Shown here: piece after piece, positions 1 to 8,608 of the stretch
How positions within the stretch are numbered: the stretch's first letter is position 1
How the letters are laid out: every line of letters begins with the position of its first letter
NCBI GenBank assembly: GCA_002699125.1
Contig: PABI01000035.1
Span: 1-40,746, forward strand
Reading direction: 5' to 3'
Source of the DNA: Anaerolineaceae bacterium
Lineage (GTDB): Bacteria; Chloroflexota; Anaerolineae; Promineifilales; Promineifilaceae
DNA: 40,746 nt
The notes under the pieces: model-generated
Database searches by the model: none
What the model was told of the DNA's origin: nothing
Seen by the model: only the letters and a program-made list of their open reading frames with translations
Position numbers and translations under genes: made by a program

Positions 1-743
1 ACATCACCCTCTCGTTTAGCTACTATCTGGCGCATCTGAACAACGCCACCAGTGCCGACTTCCTGCGGGTTACGGCCGTGGGAAGTAGCAGCCAGGTTGT
101 GTTTGAAGAACTGGGGGCCGGCGACGATGATGATGCCGTCTGGGATACGGCTTCGGTCAGTCTCAACGCCTTTGCCGGACAGACGATCTACCTGCTCATC
201 GAAGCAGCCGATGCGTCTGGCGGCAGCCTGGTGGAAGCAGGCATCGATGATGTGGAAATCACGGCGGGGGCACCGCCCGCCTGTGTCACCTACACCAGCA
301 CCAACGTGCCCATTGCCCTGCCCAACGGCACCAGTTCCATCAGCTCGCAGCTGACGGTTGGCCCGGCGGCGACGATTGCTGACCTGGACGTGGACGTCAA
401 TATGGCCCACGCCTGGGTGGGTGACTTGAGCCTGGTGTTGACCCATCAGAACACGGGAACCTCAGTGACCCTCATCGACCGTCCCGGCGTCCCGGCCAGC
501 ACCTACGGCTGTTCCGGCGACAACATCCTGGCGACGTTGAGTGATGAAGCGGCTGCGCCAGTGGAGAACCAGTGCGGCGGCAGCACGCCGACGATCAACG
601 GTACGTTCAGTCCCAACGGTGCGCTGAGTGCCTTTGATGGTGAGAGCAGCAGCGGCACCTGGCAGTTGACGGTGACCGATGCTTACACCTCAGCTGACGC
701 CGGCACGCTCAACGGCTGGAGCATCACCGTTTGTTCGCCGTAG
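1..743 (+). CDS. Secreted protein with C-terminal P domain (5' end outside window)
   Basis: The open frame runs from the window edge (first full codon at base 3) to a TAG at 741-743, so the start lies upstream and the fragment is the last ~246 residues. The first ~90 residues form a beta-sandwich segment with alternating hydrophobics and an acidic GAGDDDD stretch, ending in 'IDDVEI'; this resembles the jelly-roll modules found before P domains in bacterial secreted proteases. The last ~130 residues match the proprotein-convertase P domain: 'TIADLDVDVNMAHAWVGDL' early, 'LTHQNTGTSVTLIDRPG', then the typical finish 'SGTWQLTVTD...DAGTLNGWSITV'. In bacteria this domain is usually attached to exported subtilisins or metalloproteases, and it stabilises or targets the catalytic unit. 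No protease motif lies within the visible part, so the catalytic identity is unknown. It ends with CSP and lacks the YMPLVF tail seen elsewhere in the window. Confidence 0.85.
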   Translation, partial: ITLSFSYYLAHLNNATSADFLRVTAVGSSSQVVFEELGAGDDDDAVWDTASVSLNAFAGQTIYLLIEAADASGGSLVEAGIDDVEITAGAPPACVTYTSTNVPIALPNGTSSISSQLTVGPAATIADLDVDVNMAHAWVGDLSLVLTHQNTGTSVTLIDRPGVPASTYGCSGDNILATLSDEAAAPVENQCGGSTPTINGTFSPNGALSAFDGESSSGTWQLTVTDAYTSADAGTLNGWSITVCSP

Positions 744-757
744 TTAGCTAAAGTTGG

Positions 758-816
758 CCACAGAGGGCATAGAGCTTTGAGAGAGTTTTTCTCGTTTGCC
801 TCTGTATCCTCTGGGG
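758..816. repeat. Imperfect inverted repeat (intergenic hairpin element)
   Basis: Bases 758-774 (CCACAGAGGGCATAGAG) and 800-816 (CTCTGTATCCTCTGGGG) can pair at 13 of 17 positions around a T-rich loop. It lies just after the stop of the P-domain gene and before the stronger hairpin at 834-867. A CACAGAG-type hairpin like this may be a small dispersed intergenic element. Whether it is repeated elsewhere in the genome cannot be judged from this window. Confidence 0.45.
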
Positions 817-833
817 CTTTATGAGCTAGATCA

Positions 834-867
834 AAAAGAGAGCCTCGCATAAGCGGGGCTCTCTTTT
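834..867. terminator. Bidirectional Rho-independent terminator
   Basis: Arms AAAAGAGAGCC (834-844) and GGCTCTCTTTT (857-867) pair perfectly. The stem is extended by TCGC/GCGG (one G-U pair) around the loop ATAA. The A-run on one side and the T-run on the other allow it to work on both strands. It sits between the converging P-domain gene (ends 743) and TPR gene (ends 930) and can serve both. Confidence 0.85.
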
Positions 868-929
868 ATGTTGACATAATTTCCATCTGTGGACCCTGAC
901 TAGGCAAAGTCAGGGACAGATACGCGGGT

Positions 930-2159
930 TCAGGAAAGTTTGCCTGTGTGGATTTGGGAGGGTGGATTGTTTGATTGTGAGATGAACCGGCTAAAGATGC
1001 TGCGCCACTGGGCCATACGATACAGTTTGCGCATTGGCTGCTCTCCGGGCGCATAATTGGGACAAATGGCCACAATTTGCCCAAACAGCCGGGCGGCTTC
1101 TTCCCATTCTCTATTGTTGAAGGCGATAGTTCCCTTCTCGTATAAGGCGTTGAGCTTGTGTTCTTTTAAGCAGCGATTGGCTGCGGCTTGCCATTGGGCA
1201 CGGCCGTTTTCATCATAATACAGCGTGCACAAATAATTGTATTTGGCAGCCGCCTCTTGCCATTTACCATCGGCTTCCAGCTGCCGGGCGGTTTCTTCTT
1301 CCCGCTGGCGCAGCCGCAAAAATTCATCAACATTTTCGATGCGGGCTAAATGCCCAATTTCACGGTAAGCATCCAGTGCCTCCTGCACGTGGCCTTGGCG
1401 CAGCCGCTGGTCGGCCAGCAGCACGACCTCTTTGCGGGCTGCTTCAGACAGGGCGGCGGCGGAACGGCCGTCTTTGCGAAAGTAGGGATCAATCACCAGG
1501 ACCTGGGCAAACGCTTTGTATGCTGTGCGCCATTGACTGTTCTCCAGTGCCTTGAGGCCGATCTGGAAGTAAGGCAGCAGTTCAGCTTCCCAGCAGCTTT
1601 CTTTCTTAATTTGCCACATGGTTCCTTTTTCATGGGCTGGATATTCATTGAGCAGATGATCATAAATCCAGGCGGCTTCCTGATAATTGGCAACGGCCGT
1701 TGCTTTTTCTGCTTTGGTTTCCAATTCCTGAATGGTTAGCAGCGCATGTACCTGATTGGCCTGTTCAAAATCATCCGCTTTCTTAAACGCATTGAGCGCT
1801 TTTTCCAGCTTGCCGGCGGCCAGCGCCGCAGCCGCTTTCCGTTCATAGCGCGCTTTTTGACGAAGATAGCTGGCGCGCTGACCTTCTTGCTCATAATGGG
1901 AATTATGCGCTTCAATTTGGGCAAAAATCTCTTCGGCGCGCTGCCACTGCTGCGTCAGCAGATAGTCAAAACCCCGATTGAACAAGTTGTTGAGATACGC
2001 TGGGGTGGCCTCGCGTTGGGAAACGGCCGTTCCCCTATTTTTTGCGGCGGAAGTGGGTTCAATGTGAGTATCATTCATAATTATTTGTTTTGTCATTATG
2101 ATTTGGTGGTCTCCCCAGGCAACTAACTTGTTTGCGACTTGTGCCTGACCACGATGCAT
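930..2159 (-). CDS. TPR-repeat protein, cytoplasmic, function unknown
   Basis: About 409 residues, almost entirely amphipathic helices in TPR-like pairs. Clear repeat cores include 'QWQRAEEIFAQIEA', 'NYQEAAWIYDHLLNEYP', 'QWRTAYKAFAQVLVIDP', 'HVQEALDAYREIG', 'KWQEAAAKYNYLCTLY' and 'EWEEAARLFGQIVAICP'. There is no signal peptide or membrane segment, so it should be a cytoplasmic scaffold or partner-binding protein. The start at 2159 (MHRGQAQ) is preferred because GGAG lies six bases before the ATG; an in-frame GTG at 2171 and ATGs about 25 to 32 codons further in are alternatives. The gene is last in the leftward series, separated by ~190 bp from the Nudix gene, with its own candidate promoter, and shares the terminator at 834-867. 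The partner and pathway are not visible. Confidence 0.8.
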   Translation of the reverse strand: MHRGQAQVANKLVAWGDHQIIMTKQIIMNDTHIEPTSAAKNRGTAVSQREATPAYLNNLFNRGFDYLLTQQWQRAEEIFAQIEAHNSHYEQEGQRASYLRQKARYERKAAAALAAGKLEKALNAFKKADDFEQANQVHALLTIQELETKAEKATAVANYQEAAWIYDHLLNEYPAHEKGTMWQIKKESCWEAELLPYFQIGLKALENSQWRTAYKAFAQVLVIDPYFRKDGRSAAALSEAARKEVVLLADQRLRQGHVQEALDAYREIGHLARIENVDEFLRLRQREEETARQLEADGKWQEAAAKYNYLCTLYYDENGRAQWQAAANRCLKEHKLNALYEKGTIAFNNREWEEAARLFGQIVAICPNYAPGEQPMRKLYRMAQWRSIFSRFISQSNNPPSQIHTGKLS

Positions 2160-2242
2160 TTCTTTCTCCACTGTCAGCGTAGGGCAGCACCCTTAAATTG
2201 CAACTTACACTTCAGTGCCAGAAAGGTTGACGGCCAAGGCGT

Positions 2243-2271
2243 TTTATGACCTTTGAGTTTTCAGGCGGCAA
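2243..2271 (-). promoter_or_regulatory. Candidate sigma-70 promoter for the TPR gene
   Basis: On the minus strand, TTGCCG (2271-2266) and CATAAA (2248-2243) are separated by exactly 17 bp, each matching the consensus hexamer at four of six positions. The implied 5' untranslated region to the start at 2159 would be about 75 nt. The match is modest, so this is a suggestion only. The rest of 2160-2345 shows nothing else I can interpret. Confidence 0.3.
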
Positions 2272-2345
2272 TTGTGGCATGATGCGTAAAACGTGAGGCT
2301 TTCGCCCATGCTTCATGCGTATCTTTTCATGTGCGATCTTGAAAT

Positions 2346-3248
2346 TTATTCGCTTAATCGGTGAAATTGGGTGGGGCGTGTTGACGTTGTATCGTTGGCT
2401 ACCATTTGGGAATGTTGGGGATGGTGTGCATTGGCTTCGTTATTGGGAGCAAACCAGGCAACAGTATGGTTGGCTGGCTGGTTTTTTTGAGTAGCTGCTG
2501 TGGTGAAGATGAGGGTGAGCTGGTTGCTCTTGGGGCCAAGATAGACATCACTCAGCTGGTGAGGGCACAGGTAGAGGCCCGTTTGCTGTTGGGCAAGCTG
2601 GACGGCCGTTTGCCACGGAGCCATCAAGCCAGACGCAGTACCCCCGGGCAGCTGCCAGGGTGCATTGTCATTAGGCCGGTGCCACAAGTGTGCACCGGCT
2701 TCGTTGCGATGCAGAAAGTAGCTGGCCACTTCCCAGGTTGGCGGCGGCTGGTACGGCGGCTGGCCTTGCAGCTTGCGCTTCACATCCAGCCAGCGATAAA
2801 CAACATGTTGCAAGACAAAGCGGGCAGCTTTGTTAAGGGGGGAGATGGGATGCTGGAAGAATAACGGCCGTTCCCCGGCATGCCCCAAGCTTTTCTCCAG
2901 CCGCTCTCGGTGGAAGCCACTCATGCGCCGGGGCAGCGGGTTAGTTTTGAAAAAACCAACCAGCGGCGATTCTGCTGAGGTGGTGATTTCGCCGCCGCGC
3001 AGTAAACAGCGGAAGGTGAAACCCAAAAAGCCAAAAGGGGATAGGGGAAGGTAGGTAAGTGCTGCCAGCCGCACCGGCAGGACAATCAGGCCGGTCTCTT
3101 CACGTACTTCGCGGGCGGCACCGTCCGGCGGCAGTTCGCCGGCATCGAGCGCACCGCCGGGTGGGGCAAAGGTGCGCGTGTCGTTGCGCTTAATCAGCAG
3201 CACGTTGCCGTGCTGGTCTACAACAATCCCATTGGTGCCTACATTCAT
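2346..3248 (-). CDS. Tandem Nudix protein; second domain catalytically degenerate
   Basis: About 300 residues with two Nudix folds. Domain 1 (residues ~1-135) has a complete Nudix box: G32-x5-E38-x7-R46-E-V-R-E50-E51-T-G53, the metal-binding motif of enzymes that hydrolyse nucleoside diphosphate-linked compounds. Domain 2 (~165-290) keeps the 'WQLPGG' entry and a TG at the end of the helix, but the box reads GTASGLM...QLAQQQTG, so all catalytic glutamates are lost and it is probably a non-catalytic or substrate-binding copy. The frame is open back to an ATG at 3329, but that part lies within the hairpin element at 3283-3356. The ATG at 3248 has AGGA about eight bases upstream and begins directly with the first Nudix strand. 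It is a diverged paralogue of the gene at 4033-4986, separated from it by the zincin gene. The substrate cannot be predicted. Confidence 0.85.
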   Translation of the reverse strand: MNVGTNGIVVDQHGNVLLIKRNDTRTFAPPGGALDAGELPPDGAAREVREETGLIVLPVRLAALTYLPLSPFGFLGFTFRCLLRGGEITTSAESPLVGFFKTNPLPRRMSGFHRERLEKSLGHAGERPLFFQHPISPLNKAARFVLQHVVYRWLDVKRKLQGQPPYQPPPTWEVASYFLHRNEAGAHLWHRPNDNAPWQLPGGTASGLMAPWQTAVQLAQQQTGLYLCPHQLSDVYLGPKSNQLTLIFTTAATQKNQPANHTVAWFAPNNEANAHHPQHSQMVANDTTSTRPTQFHRLSE

Positions 3249-3282
3249 CTGCAAAATCCTGAGTTTAAGTTGAAAACCTCCG

Positions 3283-3356
3283 ACGCAAAGAACTAAAAGT
3301 TTCAAAAGGCGCTTATCTCTCTTGGGCATCCTTTTGCTTCTTTGCGCCTTTGCGTT
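3283..3356. repeat. Imperfect inverted repeat (CGCAAAG-type hairpin element)
   Basis: ACGCAAAG at 3283-3290 is complementary to CTTTGCGT at the other end of the element, inside the larger arm at 3331-3356 (CTTTTGCTTC followed by TTTGCGCCTTTGCGTT). The right arm holds an extra CTTTGCGC unit, so the pairing has a loop-out. The element sits between the zincin stop and the preferred Nudix start and extends the Nudix frame artificially. It may act as a weak terminator or attenuator, or be a dispersed intergenic repeat. Confidence 0.5.
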
Positions 3357-3394
3357 AAAAAAATCTCCAATTTACCATCTATTGCGCGTTTCAA

Positions 3395-4036
3395 TTATAG
3401 CGCGTTGGATTGGCTTTGGCTGGCGGGCACAAAGAGCTGGATGCCGTGATCTTCGCTGAAGAGAGCATCTGGCGGCGCTTTGTAGACGCGCCCGGCCACC
3501 ATAAAATCACCGATGGAAGCGGCCGTATTCAGCAGCAAAGCAATCAGCAGCAGCTGGCTCAAAGCAGGCGGCAGTATAAACAACAGTCCCCCGCCAGCCA
3601 GGGTCATCACCACCACGGGTGTCAGCGTCATGAACAAATATTGTTGCCGGTTGAGGTAGCTGTCCTTCTGGATGGAGGCGAAGAGAAATAGTTTGGTGAA
3701 CGCGTAGCGCGGCTGATAACCGCACAGCTTTAGCGCCACGCCGTGCAGCCATTCATGCAGCAGCATCGATCCCAAAATGATGAGTCCACCGGCGGCAATT
3801 TTCCAGCCTGGGGACAGCGTCCAGGCCGGCCAGATGGCAAACTGGCTGCCGCTGTAGCTGTAAAATTGATACGGTAGCCACAGCAGCAGCACACCACCGC
3901 TCAACGGCAGCAGCGCCATGAGATTAGCCCAAATGAGCAGTATCCATTGGGGATATTTGTCCCATGAATCCCAATCGGAGAAAAGCGGCCGTAAATGTAT
4001 GTAGCCGGGCGGAGGTTGGGGAGAGGTCGCTTTCAT
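3395..4036 (-). CDS. Membrane zincin, DUF3267 family putative metallopeptidase
   Basis: About 213 residues with hydrophobic segments at ~31-55, ~79-93, ~133-155 and ~158-175. The zinc motif H94-E95-W-L-H98 sits at the end of the second segment, followed by 'GVALKLCGYQPRYAF'. A later 'NTAASIGDF' supplies the N/D pair typical of this family (PF11667-like putative zincin peptidases), whose substrates are unknown. The ATG at 4036 shares ATGA with the Nudix stop codon (4035-4033), so translation is probably coupled to the upstream Nudix gene. A TTG start at 4045 is possible but less likely. The active site is at the membrane face; role is inferred from the HExxH motif and fold only. Confidence 0.85.
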   Translation of the reverse strand: MKATSPQPPPGYIHLRPLFSDWDSWDKYPQWILLIWANLMALLPLSGGVLLLWLPYQFYSYSGSQFAIWPAWTLSPGWKIAAGGLIILGSMLLHEWLHGVALKLCGYQPRYAFTKLFLFASIQKDSYLNRQQYLFMTLTPVVVMTLAGGGLLFILPPALSQLLLIALLLNTAASIGDFMVAGRVYKAPPDALFSEDHGIQLFVPASQSQSNAL

Positions 4037-4986
4037 TCTGGCCAATTTTTTGGCAAACGGCCGTCTTGCTTGCGAAAAACAATGCTGCTTGAGCCATTAA
4101 AAGCATCCGCGACGCGTTGGCGGTGCTGGGGCGGCGTGTTGGCCGGTTCCTGGCCGGGCAGGAACCAGCCAAAGGCAGCCGATTCTGGCCCGGTTGTCAG
4201 CTGCCCGCTCACAATTTCGGCCGTGTAGTTGAAGGTGAGATTGGCTTCGTTCGTGTAGCTATTGATGCTGGTGAGATTGCATAGGCGAACCTGGCAGCCG
4301 GTTTCTTCAAGGGTTTCACGCACGGCCGTTTCCCACGGTGGCTCCTCAAGTTCGCCGTCATTGCCTCCGGCGCCACCGCCGCCCGGCAAATTCCACAGAT
4401 CTTTATCGGTTCGTTTAACCCACAGCACGGCACCGGCCTCGTTGCGAATAATGGTAAATGCGCCCATACGCCAGGTTTCCGCTTCGGGCCAGGGTGGCTG
4501 CCCACTGCGCCGTCGTCGCCAGCGCTGAATGGGGAAGAGGATGCGGCCCAACACCTTTTTGCCCGCTTTATGGGTAAGCGTCATTGGTTGGGCCAGCTGA
4601 ATTGGCTGGTTATCTTCATGGGCCAGGCTGTGGCGAATGCGCTGCCGGTGCATGGGCAGGATGCGCTTAGGCAGGGCATCGGTGGCAAAAAAGGCGACGC
4701 GGGGCGTTTCTTCAGACGGCCGTAGCGCGCCGCCCAAACAGTCACAGCGAAAGTAAAAAGAGAGAAAAGCGTTGGGCTCATTGGGCCAATGGTAAAGGCC
4801 AATGAGTTGAGATGCCCGTACCCTGAGCCCGGTTTCCTCCAACGTTTCGCGAACGGCCGCTTCGGTTGGCAGTTCACCAGGGTCTATGCCGCCGCCGGGC
4901 ACATCAAACGTGCGAATGTCGTGTCGCTGAATGAGCAACAGTTCTCCGGCTTCATTTGTGACGATGCTGCTGGCTGTCATGCGCAT
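4033..4986 (-). CDS. Tandem Nudix hydrolase, both domains intact
   Basis: About 317 residues with two Nudix domains. The first box is G32-x5-E38-x7-R46-E-T-L-E50-E51-T-G53. The second, about 180 residues later, ends in 'PPWETAVRETLEETG' with all three catalytic glutamates present, but the loop before it is expanded (GGGGAGGNDGELEE), shifting the leading glycine by one. Between the domains is a basic linker (RRRRSGQPP). The start at 4986 (MRMTASS) follows GAGAG with six bases of spacing; an in-frame TTG at 5043 would overlap the regulator and is less likely. It lies 25 bp after the regulator's stop and overlaps the zincin start by four bases, so regulator, Nudix and zincin are probably one transcript. 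Substrate unknown; the family removes or remodels nucleotide-linked metabolites. Confidence 0.88.
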   Translation of the reverse strand: MRMTASSIVTNEAGELLLIQRHDIRTFDVPGGGIDPGELPTEAAVRETLEETGLRVRASQLIGLYHWPNEPNAFLSFYFRCDCLGGALRPSEETPRVAFFATDALPKRILPMHRQRIRHSLAHEDNQPIQLAQPMTLTHKAGKKVLGRILFPIQRWRRRRSGQPPWPEAETWRMGAFTIIRNEAGAVLWVKRTDKDLWNLPGGGGAGGNDGELEEPPWETAVRETLEETGCQVRLCNLTSINSYTNEANLTFNYTAEIVSGQLTTGPESAAFGWFLPGQEPANTPPQHRQRVADAFNGSSSIVFRKQDGRLPKNWPE

Positions 4987-5011
4987 ACGGAACTCTCGAT
5001 GATGCTTTGCT

Positions 5012-8000
5012 TTATAGCGTAATTTTGTTAAAGGCAGCAACAACTTGGGCGTGGGTTTTTATGCTTTCTAGAAAAGATTTTCGTAAAGCATCATCTTTTA
5101 ATCTGGCAGCACGCTCTTGTAATTGCTGGTGGGCAGTGGCCAAAATATCGTTGGCGCGAGGATCTTTACTGGCAGCCAACACCCGGTAACAGGTGAGCCA
5201 GATGTCAAACGGCTCAAACGTACTTTCTAAATTATCTGTGTAACCGGGCAGGTGATGCAGAATCTCAGCAATACAGGCCATGGCTCGCTCCGGTTCGTTT
5301 TGGGCTAACGCAATTCGCGCCAGGCCGGCCTGCGGGGTAAACATGAGATGATGCTGACCGGACCCCTGCCACAACGTTAAAGCCTGTTCATAAACGGCCG
5401 TTGCTGCGTCATACTGGCCCAACCCGGCATAGGCATGGCCTAACGTTGTATGCAGATGGCCGTCAATATCCCGCACGCGACGGCCGTTAATCAATTCAAG
5501 GCCTTCTTGACTGGTGGCTACGGCTGCTGCGTACGCCTGGCGGTGAAGGTTCAGCCAGCTCAAATAAAACAGGGTAAATGCCTCTCCCACCTGGTTTCCC
5601 ACCTCACGGCGCAGCTGCAAACTTTCATTGAACAGAGATTCTGCCCGATCAAAATCACCCAGGCGCATCACCCCCACCCCGATATTGCCCAGGCAAATAC
5701 CTTCACCATAACGATCGCCGGTTTGACGATAGATCGCCAAACTTTGCTCATAATATGAAAGGGCTGCCGGGTAATCACCAAGGCGGATGCAGGCTAAACC
5801 CAAATTGGCAAAGGAAATTCCTTCGCCTGCCCGATTACCAAATAACTGGTTCATCGCCAACTTCTCTTCAAAGTAAGTACGGGCGGTCTTATTGTCTCCC
5901 TGATCGGAGGCCACTAGCCCCAGGTCATTGAAAAGCAAGGCTATCATACGTTGGTTTCCAGTTATGCGGCTCAGCTTGAGCGCTTGCTCGTAATGCGCTT
6001 TGGCCTGGGCATAATCGCCTTGCCGATAGTGGATCATACCCAGGCGTTGCAGCCCACCTATTTGCGTGTGAATATTTCCGGTTTCCTGGGCAATTGCCAA
6101 CATTTGCCTTGTGCAATCCTGGGACAGTTTGAGCTCATTCTGCTTTCGCTGCCAGTCGCTTAGCTGGCTCAATATATCTGCCTTGATCGTTAACAATGAG
6201 GTGTCTGGCATTGCCTGTTGGTTCAAGGCTACCTGTACCAACCCCAGCGCTTTGTCGAAAGCATCATAGGCTTCAATCATTTTTCCCAGATGCATTTGAC
6301 AAATGCCCCACTGTAACTCCCCTTCAGCCTCTTGCCCATTGCTGTCGATCTGCCGGGCCAGGGCAATGGTTTCTTGGGCAGCAGCAGCGGAAGCCTCAAC
6401 ACGCCCCTGCTTAATGAGCAGGTCAGAGAGTTCTGCTTGTAAACGTGCTAAAAGATACTGGATTTCAGAAAAATTTTCATGATGGTTGGCGAGATCATCA
6501 GATACGATGGCAATTACTTTCTGCAAAAAGGCTGTGCCTTCCGGGAGTCCCAGGAGGCGATAAAATGTGGCAAAAGCGTTCAGGGCTTGCGCTATATCAT
6601 CTAATCGGTGAGCATTGACGGCAAAATCCCAGGCGAGGCGCACATTGGCAATGTCGTTTTTTATTTCGTCAAGTGCAGCCAAAGATTCTGCGCTCAGCAA
6701 TCTCATTTCCCGCTCGGCAACTAAGGAGAGATAGTAGCTGCTGTGCTTGTTTTGCACGGCCGTTTCCCCCAACCTTTCACCAGCATAATGGCGTAACACC
6801 TCATGCATATCAAACCGGTCAGCCTGGTTTTGGCGCAGGAGCGACTTATCGCGCAGCTGCTCCAAAAGTGGCAGCGAAGCGCCCGCCACGGCGTCGGCGG
6901 CGGCAATCGTAAAGCCGCCGCGGAAGATAGCCAGTTGGCTGAGCACAGAGCGTTCTTGCGAGTTGAGCAGCTGCCAGGAGTAATCAAAAACGGCCCGCAA
7001 GCTGCGCTGCCGCTCCGGCAAATCTTGCATGGTCGTGGACAAAACGTCCATATTCTGGACCAGCCGTTCGGCAAATTCAGCATACGATGTTTGGTGGGTC
7101 TGTGAAGCTGCGAGCTCGACTGCCAGGGGCATCCCTTCGACCAACTGGCAAATGCGAACAATGGCTGCATTTTCCCCCTCGGTTTGTGGCGCTGATTTTT
7201 GTATTTGCTGGACGCGTTGGTGGAATAGTTGTACGGCCGTACTCCGTTCAATATCTTGCGTTTCGGTACCCTCTAATACAGTTAGCCCATCAATCTCATA
7301 CAGCCATTCGGCGTGCAGGTTCAGGGCAATTCGGGAAGTCACCAGAATTTTAACCGTCTGCGCCTGCTGCAAAATGGCCATGAGCAGCGAGAGGCCGCCA
7401 TCCAACAAATGCTCAAAATTATCCAGAACCAACAGCAATTCTTTGGCTTGCAGATAGTTGGGCAGCTGCTCCTGAACATCCACCTGGCTGTTCAGCGGCA
7501 CGCCCAGGCTGGCCAGAATGGTGACTGCGATGTCATCGGCGGCGGACAATGGGGCCAGCGGCACAAACCAGACGCCATCCGGGTAATGTTGGCTGCCCTG
7601 TTGCGCCGCTTCAATGGCCAGTCGTGTCTTGCCCACACCGCCCGGCCCCAGAATCGTTAACAAACCGCAAGCCGGATTTTGCAAGCGACTCAGAATGTCA
7701 GCAATCTCCTGGCTGCGGCCGACAAAGGTTGTGAATTGGCGGGGCAGATTATGTTGCGGCCGTTTCACAACAATCTCAGGCTCCTGGCCGATAACCGGTC
7801 CACCCGGCTGCAAACGATCTTCCGTGATTGAGCGAAAAAGCGCCTCGGTGGGGGGCGACGGTTCGGCTCCCAACTCTTCGGCCAGAATGCGGCGGCACGT
7901 TTCATACTGGGCCAATGCCTGCCCCCGCTGACCGGCCGCGTGGTAGATTCGCATCAATTGCCGGTGTGCCGCCTCGTGCCAGGGTTCCAGTGCGACTTGC

Positions 8001-8599
8001 TGGGCGGCAAAATATTGCACCTGCTTAAAATCTTGAGCCTGTTCGTAATGAGCGGCAATTTGCTGTAGAGCGGTCAAGGCTTGTCTGTGCAGCATTTCTC
8101 GCTTCAGCACTACCCAGTCGGAAAATTCCGGGGCATCATCCAGGCTAAATCCCAGCAAAAATTCCCCTTGATACAGGGCGACGCCAGTTTCCAGTTTTTG
8201 CCTGCAAGCTAAGCAAGATACCGCTTCCTCATGTTGATGGTTAGCTGTATCTGCGACTGCTTGCTGCAATTGGTGGACGTCCAGCTGCAAATGCGCAGCA
8301 TTTATTTGTACCGATTGCTGAGAAATAGTCAGGAGGGAATCGGCCGTTTCTTCGCCTAGAGCCTGGCGCAGCCGGTGCAAGGATTTACGCAGATTGCGCA
8401 AACTGTCTCGTCTGGACCAATCGGACCAGAGTAAGTTGGCCAGCATTTCCCGCCGGTGGGGACGATCTGCCTCGACGGCCAGGTAAGCCAGCAGCGCCCG
8501 AATTTTGTCAGAACGAAAGCGGGCGGTGGGTACGCCATCGACAACCGTCACAAATGTTCCTAGTAACTGCACAGCAAGTTGGCTCATCGCAAAAGGCAT
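5012..8599 (-). CDS. SARP/AfsR-like regulator: wHTH-BTAD-NTPase-TPR
   Basis: A 1,195-residue cytoplasmic transcription activator. Residues ~5-100 form an OmpR-type winged helix ('LLGTFVTVVDGVPTARF', 'KIRALLAYLAVEADRPHRRE', 'LRNLRKSLHRLRQALG'). Residues ~105-260 form the BTAD helical domain ('YQGEFLLGF', 'LEPWHEAAHRQLMRIYHAAG', 'AQYETCRRILAEELGAEPSP'). A 'RQFTTFVGR' linker leads to an NB-ARC/STAND NTPase with Walker A GPGGVGKT (~residues 318-325), Walker B 'LLLVLDNFEHLL' and sensor 'ILVTSR'. From ~640 to ~1150 there are TPR repeats ('GDYAQAKAHYEQALKLSR', 'GDYPAALSYYEQSLAIYR'). This matches the AfsR architecture, where ligand or partner sensing by the TPRs and ATP binding control DNA binding. 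A second in-frame ATG at 8587 is possible: a TATAAT at 8603-8598 overlaps the first ATG, which would make 8587 the start of a nearly leaderless message. Direct repeats next to the gene suggest autoregulation and control of the divergent genes. Confidence 0.92.
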   Translation of the reverse strand: MPFAMSQLAVQLLGTFVTVVDGVPTARFRSDKIRALLAYLAVEADRPHRREMLANLLWSDWSRRDSLRNLRKSLHRLRQALGEETADSLLTISQQSVQINAAHLQLDVHQLQQAVADTANHQHEEAVSCLACRQKLETGVALYQGEFLLGFSLDDAPEFSDWVVLKREMLHRQALTALQQIAAHYEQAQDFKQVQYFAAQQVALEPWHEAAHRQLMRIYHAAGQRGQALAQYETCRRILAEELGAEPSPPTEALFRSITEDRLQPGGPVIGQEPEIVVKRPQHNLPRQFTTFVGRSQEIADILSRLQNPACGLLTILGPGGVGKTRLAIEAAQQGSQHYPDGVWFVPLAPLSAADDIAVTILASLGVPLNSQVDVQEQLPNYLQAKELLLVLDNFEHLLDGGLSLLMAILQQAQTVKILVTSRIALNLHAEWLYEIDGLTVLEGTETQDIERSTAVQLFHQRVQQIQKSAPQTEGENAAIVRICQLVEGMPLAVELAASQTHQTSYAEFAERLVQNMDVLSTTMQDLPERQRSLRAVFDYSWQLLNSQERSVLSQLAIFRGGFTIAAADAVAGASLPLLEQLRDKSLLRQNQADRFDMHEVLRHYAGERLGETAVQNKHSSYYLSLVAEREMRLLSAESLAALDEIKNDIANVRLAWDFAVNAHRLDDIAQALNAFATFYRLLGLPEGTAFLQKVIAIVSDDLANHHENFSEIQYLLARLQAELSDLLIKQGRVEASAAAAQETIALARQIDSNGQEAEGELQWGICQMHLGKMIEAYDAFDKALGLVQVALNQQAMPDTSLLTIKADILSQLSDWQRKQNELKLSQDCTRQMLAIAQETGNIHTQIGGLQRLGMIHYRQGDYAQAKAHYEQALKLSRITGNQRMIALLFNDLGLVASDQGDNKTARTYFEEKLAMNQLFGNRAGEGISFANLGLACIRLGDYPAALSYYEQSLAIYRQTGDRYGEGICLGNIGVGVMRLGDFDRAESLFNESLQLRREVGNQVGEAFTLFYLSWLNLHRQAYAAAVATSQEGLELINGRRVRDIDGHLHTTLGHAYAGLGQYDAATAVYEQALTLWQGSGQHHLMFTPQAGLARIALAQNEPERAMACIAEILHHLPGYTDNLESTFEPFDIWLTCYRVLAASKDPRANDILATAHQQLQERAARLKDDALRKSFLESIKTHAQVVAAFNKITL

Positions 8600-8603
8600 T
8601 ATA
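8598..8603 (-). promoter_or_regulatory. Candidate -10 box for the SARP gene
   Basis: TATAAT on the minus strand is a perfect -10 hexamer but overlaps the first possible start codon (8599-8597). If it is used, transcription would begin near 8590 and the ATG at 8587 would be the true, almost leaderless start. The TGGGGACG repeats would then lie over its -35 region, consistent with autoregulation. Confidence 0.35.
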
Positions 8604-8608
8604 CACGA

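Noticed and set aside
3249..3329. N-terminal extension of the first Nudix gene to the ATG at 3329
   Set aside because: The extra 27 residues are encoded by the hairpin element at 3283-3356, are not Nudix-like, and the ATG at 3248 has a better ribosome-binding site.
4987..5043. Extension of the second Nudix gene to a TTG at 5043, overlapping the regulator
   Set aside because: The ATG at 4986 has GAGAG at good spacing and starts directly before the first Nudix strand; the extension is basic and unrelated to the family.
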